Positions 24,886-31,995 of a stretch of 64,000 nt of DNA are shown here, in pieces. Positions within the stretch are counted from its first letter, which is position 1, and the number at the start of each line of letters is the position of its first letter. The position numbers were made by a program, and so were the translations under genes. Under the pieces are notes generated by a model. That model saw only the letters and a list, made by a program, of their open reading frames with translations, was not told the DNA's origin and did not search any database. Source of the DNA: Laedolimicola sp934402125. GTDB lineage: Bacteria > Bacillota > Clostridia > Lachnospirales > Lachnospiraceae. The stretch lies in contig NZ_JBQHTG010000002.1 in the NCBI RefSeq assembly GCF_052065835.1, forward strand, positions 582,069 through 646,068. The letters run 5' to 3'.

Positions 24886-25983
24886 TCACCTAATAGCCTT
24901 TTCAATATTTTGATAATATACTTCCGACATATTTTCTAACGAATATACATTTGCAACTTTTAAACTTTCCTGCCCCATTTTTTTACACAGTTCTGGATTT
25001 TCCAACAAATATTTCATTTTTTCTGCTGCCGTTGATGCATCTTCGTTTCTTACAATATATCCATTTTCCCCATTTTCAACCATTTCCGTTGCTGCAATAC
25101 ATGTATCTGTTGATATTATCGGCAACCCCATAGCGCAAGCCTCATTTATAACCAATCCCCATATATCCTCTCGAGTTAATAAAACAAATATATCTGCCGC
25201 TTTCAGATACTCCATTATCTTTTCTCTATTTAAAAATGAAATAAAATGCACATTATTCAGCCTGTTGCATTCAACAAATTCCTTTAACTCTTGATATGGA
25301 TCTCCTCCAATCAGATAATAACCAATATCATCAGTATTAATAATTTGAACTGCCTGTAATAAAACATCAAATCCTTTTCTTGGAATCATTTGTCCTATAG
25401 AAACAACAACTCTTCTTTCCTTAATCTGCAATCTTTCTCTATAATATGTTTTATCTGGCAACGCATCCAAAATTTCTTTTTTCCACACTGATGTAAATGG
25501 ATATTTTATAATTTTTTTCTTGTCTGCACCATAAAATTTTAAGTATTTAGATGTTTCCTCTCCAGAGCTAAAATATATGCTTGCAGAGGATATTAAAAAT
25601 TTTTTTATTTTTCTTTTAAATTTGTTTTCATCGAAATTAATAATTCCTCCATCTGCATGAATTGCAAAAGGAATTCGTTTACTCTTTAAAAATAACAATG
25701 CTAAGATACCCGTCGGTGAGGAATAATTTCCCAAAATATACATATCACTTTCTTTTCTCAACTGCCCGATAACCTGTGGGCAAAAAGCCATGTCATTTGA
25801 AACTGATAATCCTCTTAAAAAAATCCCTTTAAAATTTTTATATTCTCGCTTTAACCAACTGTTTTCTCTATCTTTTGCCCTGCTTCTCTCAAACACAACC
25901 GTTAATTCACACTTTTTTCCTATTAACTCAAAAAAATCAATTGTGTATGGTGCTGGAATATTTGTTAAAAACATTATTTTCAT
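24886..25983 (-). CDS. Glycosyltransferase family 4
   Basis: A GT-B fold enzyme of about 365 aa, cytoplasmic, adding a sugar to the lipid-linked unit. Begins MKIMFLTNIPAPYTIDFFEL; a GTG two codons earlier is an alternative start. The C-terminal donor domain has VVSIGQMIPRKGFDVLLQAV, FVLLTREDIWGLVINEACAMGLPII with the E-x7-E motif, and TAAEKMKYLLENPEL. The acceptor and donor cannot be told from sequence. It follows the GT8-like gene by 7 bases. Confidence 0.88.
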   Translation of the reverse strand: MKIMFLTNIPAPYTIDFFELIGKKCELTVVFERSRAKDRENSWLKREYKNFKGIFLRGLSVSNDMAFCPQVIGQLRKESDMYILGNYSSPTGILALLFLKSKRIPFAIHADGGIINFDENKFKRKIKKFLISSASIYFSSGEETSKYLKFYGADKKKIIKYPFTSVWKKEILDALPDKTYYRERLQIKERRVVVSIGQMIPRKGFDVLLQAVQIINTDDIGYYLIGGDPYQELKEFVECNRLNNVHFISFLNREKIMEYLKAADIFVLLTREDIWGLVINEACAMGLPIISTDTCIAATEMVENGENGYIVRNEDASTAAEKMKYLLENPELCKKMGQESLKVANVYSLENMSEVYYQNIEKAIR

Positions 25984-25990
25984 AGCCACT

Positions 25991-27019
25991 TTAATCTTTC
26001 AATTTTTTTAAATTTACAATGTCGCCAAAAGCTCTTAATCTATAAGGCATTATATTCCTTTGAATAAATGCCTTGACTACATTACTTGAATAACTTTTTT
26101 TACTTGAAAATACCAATCCATATCTTTCTTTCAGCATTTTTCTTATGCTTTCTATTTCTGTTAAATACGGTTTATATATTTTCATTTTCATTTCTTGGTC
26201 ATTACACTGTGAATTGATATTAACAAAATCCTTGTTAATATATTTCACATTTTGAAAGTGGTAAAATACTAATTTAGTTTCCGATTTCTCTTCCTTATGT
26301 ACCAAATAAATATTATTATCTTTTGTATTTTTCCCAAGCGAATATTGTTTCAAATTCCAAGGAGCAACTCCAGCCCCCAGATTTTCAAATACATGAACAT
26401 TTGAAAATCTAAGTGGAAATTGCTCCAGATATTTTTGATCTCCATATTTTTCAATATCATTTACATCTGCTGGTTCGTACCTACTATAGCACCATTTAAA
26501 GCATTCCTCTTTCCACCATTTCAGTACATTTTGAGCATTTATCGAATTATCAAAATAATTATATTCGACGCAATATTTTCCTGCTCTGCGATATTTTTCC
26601 TTTTTCCAATCGCTCTCAGCAAATCTATGTTCCATAATTCCAACCTGAGCGTTTTCTTTTTTTATTTCATTCATTAACACAATAGGGTCTGAATAAAAAT
26701 AAAGATCTGTATCAATATATGTGCAATTATCTAATTTAAATCTCTGCATCATATACTCTATTGATGCAGCAGTACATGTCCAACAATATTCCGGCCTATT
26801 TCTTTCAGCCTTTAATTTAAGTAACTCTGTTGTTTCAAATTCGTTTAAACGTACTGTTCTAAGATTATTCAAATGTAAATCTTCAAGAATTTGATATGTT
26901 TTTTCATCCATGCATAATACATACAGCATGTACTCAGATGCATTCCGCTCCAGGGAATAATAAAGAGCCAGCCCCTTGTCGATATATTTGCTATCAAATA
27001 ATGTACAATAGTTTTGCAT
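25991..27019 (-). CDS. Putative GT-A type glycosyltransferase
   Basis: A 342-aa protein beginning MQNYCTLFDSKYIDKGLALYYSL, typical of GT8-like proteins that start by locating a donor. The DxD-type site is in CTYIDTDLYFYSDP. WWKEECFKWCYSRYEPADVND and DQKYLEQFP in the second half are common in uncharacterised capsule-locus transferases. The start codon overlaps the stop of the FdtA-like gene (TAATG), so translation is coupled. Assignment to a numbered GT family is tentative. Confidence 0.72.
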   Translation of the reverse strand: MQNYCTLFDSKYIDKGLALYYSLERNASEYMLYVLCMDEKTYQILEDLHLNNLRTVRLNEFETTELLKLKAERNRPEYCWTCTAASIEYMMQRFKLDNCTYIDTDLYFYSDPIVLMNEIKKENAQVGIMEHRFAESDWKKEKYRRAGKYCVEYNYFDNSINAQNVLKWWKEECFKWCYSRYEPADVNDIEKYGDQKYLEQFPLRFSNVHVFENLGAGVAPWNLKQYSLGKNTKDNNIYLVHKEEKSETKLVFYHFQNVKYINKDFVNINSQCNDQEMKMKIYKPYLTEIESIRKMLKERYGLVFSSKKSYSSNVVKAFIQRNIMPYRLRAFGDIVNLKKLKD

Positions 27020-27429
27020 TATTTTATAACCTCTTCTAAATACTTTTGATAATCTCTTATGTATTCTGTTCCATCATAATGGGTACTTGCCAATACCAGC
27101 AAAACTGAATCCTTAGAAAAATCATACATATCCTTCCAGATCATTTTAGGTATATATAATCCCATCATTGGTTTATCCAATGAAATTATCATCTCTTCTT
27201 TCCCATCTGTAACCCTTACTTTAGATGTTCCACTGACATTTATTAATACAAATTCTGATTCTCGGTTTGCATGTTCGCCTCGAACTACACTGGAATCAGA
27301 ATCATAAATATAAAAAACACGTTCAATTTTAAAGGGGATCGCTTGCTCTCCTTCTACAACTACCAACTTTCCTCTTTCGTCGCCCAAATCATTAAAATAT
27401 AATATTTTACATTTTTCTCCTATACTCAT
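27019..27429 (-). CDS. FdtA/QdtA-like cupin, putative dTDP-4-keto-6-deoxyglucose 3,4-ketoisomerase
   Basis: A 136-aa single-domain cupin. The fold core is readable: DERGKLVVVEGEQAIPFKIERVFYIY, VVRGEHANRESEFVLINVSG, GLYIPKMIWKDMYDFSKDS and LVLASTHYDGTEYIRDY. FdtA and QdtA move the keto group from C4 to C3 of dTDP-4-keto-6-deoxyglucose. The characterised enzymes have RGxHAH here; this protein has RGEHAN, and WHEMHDFS is replaced by WKDMYDFS, so two histidines of the characterised site are missing. It overlaps both neighbours by a few bases. The partner aminotransferase is at 20470-21561. Confidence 0.78.
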   Translation of the reverse strand: MSIGEKCKILYFNDLGDERGKLVVVEGEQAIPFKIERVFYIYDSDSSVVRGEHANRESEFVLINVSGTSKVRVTDGKEEMIISLDKPMMGLYIPKMIWKDMYDFSKDSVLLVLASTHYDGTEYIRDYQKYLEEVIK

Positions 27430-28637
27430 ACTTTTTTCTCCCTGTCTTTTACAACTTGCATTATTATGTTATAACCGTTTTCTGCAGAATACTCTTTGTT
27501 TAATTTTTGAAATTGCGGGGTTTTAATTTCCAATACATCTTTTATAGCTAGATTAAAATGCTCGACACTGTTACTCTCACACCAACAACCACATTCATTT
27601 TCAACAATAATTTTTCCCACATCTGTGTTAGGATCTGTAACTGCTAGAACAGGAATTTTAGCCTGCATATAACTCAAGAGTCTGCTTGGAAAATTTGGAA
27701 TTGTAAACCTATGATCAAGAAAAATCATGCCCACATCGCAAGCCCCCACCATAGCGTCATAATCTTCCTTCGGAAGGCGTTTCATAAGCTTAAGATTTTT
27801 CTGTTTTAAACTTTCTACATAAGCTTCAAGCTTTCCAAATTCAGTACCATCTCCCACTACTAAGAAATAAAGGTCATCATTATCCTTCTGACTTGCCAGA
27901 CACTTAATCAAAAAATCTATCCCCTGTGGTTTTCCCAAATTTCCACCATATATGAATACTTTTTTCCCCAATGGAATTCCGTATTTTCTTCTCATTATTT
28001 CACGTTCTTCCAATGAAACACTTTTATCCATTACTTCTACACTGTTGGGACAAATTTCTAACTTTTCCTTTGGTATTTCCGGATTATGCTTCAATACATA
28101 ATCTACATTAGCCTGTGACATACAACCAATTTTATCTGATATCCCATACAAACGTTTCTCTTTATTTCTAAAGTATCTGTATAAAACTCCTTTTACTCCT
28201 GTTTTTTTCAAGAGCCCCAGATCAACTGCATTCTGTGGAAAAATATCTTTGAGCATTAAATATGTTTGCGCTTTGTCCCTTTTTTTTACGTATGATACTA
28301 CTCTCTGAAATGTAATAGGCGGTGTAGAATATAAGACCAAATCAAATTTAACATCTGAAAAATATTTTTTTATTGCTCCTAAAAAAAGGGATTCTACTGT
28401 CAATGTAGAAATCCCTTTTTCGATACAATTGGTCTTTTGCATATTTCCAATCTTCAACTTAAGAATAGTTGCATTCTGCTCTTTTATAAGCTTTGTTATC
28501 TGTTTTTTTCTTCTTTCAACCGGTGATATTGCATATACCTGATTGTCACGTTTTGCAAACTCACGTAATAAATCTGTGTAAATATTATGTTCATCTATTG
28601 AATTAAAATCTAGCAGTGTGAGAAATAAAACATTCAT
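27426..28637 (-). CDS. Glycosyltransferase family 4 (WbuB/FnlC-like layout)
   Basis: A 403-aa GT-B enzyme starting at the ATG at 28637 (MNVLFLTLLDFNSIDEHNIY); the ORF extends upstream only through the overlapping acetyltransferase gene. The ATG overlaps the preceding stop as ATGA. The donor domain has FIYGGNLGKPQGIDFLIKCL, VGDGTEFGKLEAYVE and PNFPSRLLSYMQAKIPVLAV. The MQKTNCIEKGISTLTVESLF and VLYSTPPITFQRVV segments match transferases that act early on aminosugar-linked lipids, possibly adding FucNAc. Acceptor is inference. Confidence 0.85.
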   Translation of the reverse strand: MNVLFLTLLDFNSIDEHNIYTDLLREFAKRDNQVYAISPVERRKKQITKLIKEQNATILKLKIGNMQKTNCIEKGISTLTVESLFLGAIKKYFSDVKFDLVLYSTPPITFQRVVSYVKKRDKAQTYLMLKDIFPQNAVDLGLLKKTGVKGVLYRYFRNKEKRLYGISDKIGCMSQANVDYVLKHNPEIPKEKLEICPNSVEVMDKSVSLEEREIMRRKYGIPLGKKVFIYGGNLGKPQGIDFLIKCLASQKDNDDLYFLVVGDGTEFGKLEAYVESLKQKNLKLMKRLPKEDYDAMVGACDVGMIFLDHRFTIPNFPSRLLSYMQAKIPVLAVTDPNTDVGKIIVENECGCWCESNSVEHFNLAIKDVLEIKTPQFQKLNKEYSAENGYNIIMQVVKDREKKV

Positions 28638-29266
28638 TTCGTAAACTCCCTCTCTCTTATCTTCTTTACCGGAATTCCCACATATGTTCCTGCTTCTTCG
28701 ATATTCTTTACTACAACTCCTCCTGCGCCTATCATGCAATCTCCACAAATAGAAAGATTATTACCGACTGCTGCTCCTATCCCTATCCAGCTTCTTCTTC
28801 CTATGTGTACAGTCCCTGCCAGTTTTGCACCTACAGATATATGAACAAAATCTTCCAGAATGTTATCATGCTCCACAACTGCTTCTGTATTGATAATGCA
28901 ATGCTTTCCTATCTTTGCTCCCGCATTAATTACTGCGTTAGCCATAACAACGCTTCCTTCTCCGATTTCCGTATCTATTTGGGAAATAACTGCTCTTGGA
29001 TGAATGGCCGTATACCATTCCGTTCCCTGCATTTGTTTTGCTATTCTCTCCCGAATTTTCGCATTACCGATAGCAATTACATATTTCGCATTCAGATAAT
29101 CCTTATAACTTTCCACTGTTCCTAAAATAGGAATCCCAATAAACGCTTCCCCTATATCCGGAGCGTCATCCAGAAATCCTTTTACTTTATCTCCAGAGCA
29201 CTCTACAATATCAGCCACAACCTTACCGTGACCACTTGCTCCAATGATAATTACTGTTTCATTCAC
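28634..29266 (-). CDS. NeuD/PglD-family sugar acyltransferase
   Basis: A 210-aa protein with an N-terminal Rossmann-like domain (VIIIGASGHGKVVADIVECSG) and a C-terminal left-handed beta-helix of hexapeptide repeats (GEGSVVMANAVINAGAKIG and following turns). The catalytic His is in VVEHDN and GGVVVKNI closes the helix. PglD acetylates the 4-amino group of UDP-4-amino sugars on the way to UDP-di-N-acetylbacillosamine. The start is GTG, with GAGGA 8 bases upstream, overlapping the PglC-like gene. The PglC/PglE neighbours support this role. Confidence 0.85.
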   Translation of the reverse strand: MNETVIIIGASGHGKVVADIVECSGDKVKGFLDDAPDIGEAFIGIPILGTVESYKDYLNAKYVIAIGNAKIRERIAKQMQGTEWYTAIHPRAVISQIDTEIGEGSVVMANAVINAGAKIGKHCIINTEAVVEHDNILEDFVHISVGAKLAGTVHIGRRSWIGIGAAVGNNLSICGDCMIGAGGVVVKNIEEAGTYVGIPVKKIREREFTK

Positions 29267-29894
29267 CTTTAAATTCCTCCATCGTCATCGATGTTTCAGA
29301 AGAAATTCCTTCTTTTTTTAATACCGTTTTTACAGTATCTAAAATAATTCTCAAATCTCCTAAAAATGTAATATGCTGTACATACCACACATCCATTTCA
29401 AATTTCTTTTCCCATGACACATGATTTCTCCCATGTACCTGAGCATACCCGGTAAGCCCAGGTCGCACATCGTGACGATGATGCTGATATTCAGTATATA
29501 AAGGCAGATATTTTACCAATAACGGTCTTGGACCTATCAACGCTAAATCCCCTGTGAGAATATTCCACAATTCTGGAATTTCATCCAAACTGGTGCTGCG
29601 CAAAAATTTTCCATATTTTGTTAATCTCTGATCATCTGGCAGCAATTTCCCTTCCTTATCCTTCTTATTTGTCATGGTCCGGAATTTAACCAGTTTGAAA
29701 ATTTTTTCATCCTTTCCTGGGCGCTCCTGGATAAAAAAGGGATTTCCTTGCATTTCTATAGCTCCGATAATAATCAGCACCAAAAATAATGGTGATAAAA
29801 TAATCAATCCTGCACATGCCAACGCCGCATCCAAACATCGCTTAATAACTCTTGCATAAATTCCATATTGGGGATTCTCAAAAGCTTTTTCCAT
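29259..29894 (-). CDS. Undecaprenyl-phosphate sugar phosphotransferase, PglC-like
   Basis: Initiating enzyme: transfers a sugar-1-phosphate from UDP-sugar to undecaprenyl phosphate. The start is the ATG at 29894 (MEKAFENPQYGIYARVIKRCL), overlapping the previous stop by one base; a GTG one codon earlier is possible. It is the small 211-aa monotopic form with one re-entrant hydrophobic segment (ALACAGLIILSPLFLVLIII). Signatures are FFIQERPGKDEKIFKLVKFR, TSLDEIPELWNILTGDLALI and GPRPLL, with the catalytic Asp-Glu. Small size and gene order with PglD/PglE-like genes suggest bacillosamine as the first sugar. Confidence 0.9.
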   Translation of the reverse strand: MEKAFENPQYGIYARVIKRCLDAALACAGLIILSPLFLVLIIIGAIEMQGNPFFIQERPGKDEKIFKLVKFRTMTNKKDKEGKLLPDDQRLTKYGKFLRSTSLDEIPELWNILTGDLALIGPRPLLVKYLPLYTEYQHHRHDVRPGLTGYAQVHGRNHVSWEKKFEMDVWYVQHITFLGDLRIILDTVKTVLKKEGISSETSMTMEEFKGE

Positions 29895-31162
29895 CACTCA
29901 AAACACTTTCTAATAATCTCTATAATCACATCCTGCTGCTCCACCGTCATCTTATTATCACTGGGCAGGCACAGGCCTCTCTGGAAGATGTCCATTCCCA
30001 CATCCAGCGGTCTGCCGTCTTTGCCTTTTGCTCCGCCTGCGATATAAGCATTTGTTTTGGCTCTTCCATTTCCCTCTCTGGTCACAAAACCATTCATCCG
30101 GTAAATCGGCTGCATATGCATCGGTTTCCAGATGGGACGACCCTCTGCGTTATATTTTGCAATCATTTCCAGGATTTCTGTAGGACAGCTTTTTCCATGC
30201 TCCGGCACATACAGAGCCTCGCATTCGCCTCTGACCTGACGGCACATAGCTCCTTCATCAATCATCAGACAGCTCAGCCAGAAGTTCGGTTCAGAATTCT
30301 CCCCATCAAAGGGATTCATGCTGACCGGAAGCCCCTTCAGGCCTTCCTTGTACCGTTCATAAATAGCCTTTTTCTGCGCGATATGCTCTTCCAGATACCC
30401 AAACTGTCCACGGACTACGCCTGCGATTACATTACTCATACGGTAGTTGTAGCCTAACTCCTCGTGCTGATACCAGGGAGCATTTTCCCGGGACTGGGTA
30501 GACCATTTTCTCACTTTTTCAGCATCCTCTTTGCTGTCGGTGAGAAGCATTCCGCCCGAAGAACCGGTAATGATCTTATTTCCATTAAAAGAAATAGCAC
30601 TTACATCTCCGAAAGTGCCTGTCTGTCTCCCTTTATAACTGGCTCCCAGCGATTCTGCTGCATCCTCCACAATCACCGCGCCATGTTTATCACAAATACT
30701 TCTGATCTCTTCCACTTTTCCCGGTGTTCCATAAAGGTGCGCTACTACGACCACCTTCACTTCCGGGTAGATCTCAAAGGCTTTTTCCAGAGCCATCGGA
30801 TCCATATTCCAGGTGTCGTACTCCGTATCGATGAACACCGGGACACCGCCTTCATAAACTACCGGATTGACTGTTGCGTCAAATGTCATATCGGAGCAGA
30901 ATACCTTGTCTCCCGGCTTAATACCTGCCAGCTTCATAGCCAGATGAAGAGCCGCAGTTCCGGCGGACAGGGCTACCGCATACTTGCAGCCAATTTTTTC
31001 TGCTGCAAGGCGCTCTACTTCATTGATATTTTTTCCTACGGTAGACATCCAGTTTGTCTCGTAGGCCTCTTTTACATATTCCAGTTCCGAACCATGCATG
31101 GTTGGGGATGAAAGCCATACCTTGGATTCAAATGCTTTTAAATCATGATTTTCCTTAAACAT
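29894..31162 (-). CDS. DegT/DnrJ aminotransferase, PglE-like
   Basis: A 422-aa PLP enzyme expected to aminate C4 of UDP-4-keto-6-deoxy-GlcNAc. Motifs are SSPTMHGSELEYVKEAYETN, LSAGTAALHLAMKLAGI, VEDAAESLGASYKGRQTGTF and the PLP Lys in ISFNGNKIITGSSGGML. YNYRMSNVIAGVVRGQ and RPIWKPMHMQP follow the PglE pattern. It is the first enzymatic gene after loaP (19-base gap). The matching non-inverting 4,6-dehydratase (PglF type) is not in the window; CapE is the C5-inverting kind. Confidence 0.87.
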   Translation of the reverse strand: MFKENHDLKAFESKVWLSSPTMHGSELEYVKEAYETNWMSTVGKNINEVERLAAEKIGCKYAVALSAGTAALHLAMKLAGIKPGDKVFCSDMTFDATVNPVVYEGGVPVFIDTEYDTWNMDPMALEKAFEIYPEVKVVVVAHLYGTPGKVEEIRSICDKHGAVIVEDAAESLGASYKGRQTGTFGDVSAISFNGNKIITGSSGGMLLTDSKEDAEKVRKWSTQSRENAPWYQHEELGYNYRMSNVIAGVVRGQFGYLEEHIAQKKAIYERYKEGLKGLPVSMNPFDGENSEPNFWLSCLMIDEGAMCRQVRGECEALYVPEHGKSCPTEILEMIAKYNAEGRPIWKPMHMQPIYRMNGFVTREGNGRAKTNAYIAGGAKGKDGRPLDVGMDIFQRGLCLPSDNKMTVEQQDVIIEIIRKCFE

Positions 31163-31181
31163 AATTCTGCTTCCTTTATTT

Positions 31182-31688
31182 CTATATTTTTCTCACAATC
31201 TCCAGCCCCGCCTTCAGTCTCCGCGCCTCTCCCAGCAGCTTCACCTTCAGCCAGGCAATCCGCTTATGCCGGTCCGCCCGGCATATCAGATGTTCCAGCC
31301 CCTTTAACGGGCCTTCCGTTACATAGATTCTGCCATCCATCTGATATCCCCGGGACATTTTCAAAAGCCGCTCCTGTCCGGATAAAAGCTCCAGCAGCAA
31401 GATGTCTTCTTTCGGAAGAGACGTCCATCTTTCGCCTGTGCCAAGCAGCCTTGTGAGCCTTGGAATGCGTTTCAATGTCTCGTAGAGCAATTCCGGCGTC
31501 TCTGTGATGACAAAGAGATAACCCGGGAAAATGACACCTGTAAGCTCTTTCCATTCTCCCTGTATCTTTTTCTGATTTTCCCAGTGTGGGGTAAAGATTT
31601 CTATCAGATACTTCGTCACCTCATACCTTTTTGCCTCTTCTATGATTTGTTCTTCCTGTCCCGTGGGAACCTGAATGACATACCACAT
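31182..31688 (-). CDS. loaP: LoaP-type NusG paralogue, transcription antiterminator
   Basis: A 168-aa specialised NusG. I choose the ATG at 31688 (MWYVIQVPTGQEEQIIEEA), 6 bases after GGAGG. The NGN domain spans about 1-105 (IFTPHWENQKKIQGEWKELT, GVIFPGYLFVIT), and a KOW domain follows (VTEGPLKGLEHLI). LoaP proteins bind a leader RNA hairpin and make RNA polymerase ignore terminators across long biosynthetic operons; UpxY proteins do the same job in Bacteroides capsules. Its place at the head of a 17-kb, partly AT-rich operon fits exactly. Confidence 0.92.
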   Translation of the reverse strand: MWYVIQVPTGQEEQIIEEAKRYEVTKYLIEIFTPHWENQKKIQGEWKELTGVIFPGYLFVITETPELLYETLKRIPRLTRLLGTGERWTSLPKEDILLLELLSGQERLLKMSRGYQMDGRIYVTEGPLKGLEHLICRADRHKRIAWLKVKLLGEARRLKAGLEIVRKI

Positions 31689-31702
31689 AACTTCCTCCAA
31701 AT

Positions 31703-31980
31703 GGGTGCGCTTCGCCACTCCGCGCGCAGCCCGGATTGTATTTTATGGATGACCGCCTGGATACAGAACGCGGCAATGCGACGATTCTGTACGTCAGGTT
31801 TCTTGTTAAAAATTAAATATCCTATACCAGAACTCTTCTTTCGAAGGTCTTCTGCTCTGCGGCGTTTGCAGGAAACCGAAGTAACGCTGCCTTTTCCCGT
31901 TTTTGCAGAAGCTTTTCTCCTTTACGGAGGTTGGCCCGCTCCAAGACCCTATAGAAATACGCCGGGATTTTCCCGACATG
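31703..31980 (-). ncRNA. Structured leader / candidate guide RNA between the TnpB-like gene and loaP
   Basis: A 307-base gene-free gap (31689-31995) rich in inverted repeats when read on the minus strand. In order: GTCGGGA/TCCCGGC (about 31977-31961), CTCC/GGAG around GTAAA (about 31928-31916), GCGTT/AACGC, a two-part hairpin CAGAA..CTTC-GAAA-GAAG..TTCTG with a GNRA loop (31854-31828), CCTG..TACAGAA/TTCTGTA..CAGG (about 31798-31756), and GGG..TGCGC/GCGCACCC just before the loaP ribosome site (31732-31703). TnpB-family guide RNAs lie exactly here, past the 3' end of the protein gene. The same RNA is the loaP leader, so LoaP-binding structure is the other explanation. Boundaries are approximate. 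Confidence 0.45.
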
Positions 31981-31989
31981 ATTATCACA
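31981..31989 (-). promoter_or_regulatory. Extended -10 motif ahead of the structured RNA
   Basis: Minus-strand TGTGATAAT, an extended -10 box, just after the TnpB-like stop codon. A consensus TTGACA (31999-31994) overlaps the stop but is only about 6 bases away, so it cannot pair with this -10 in the normal way. A start of transcription near 31975 would put the first hairpin at the RNA 5' end. Confidence 0.35.
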
Positions 31990-31995
31990 AATTTG

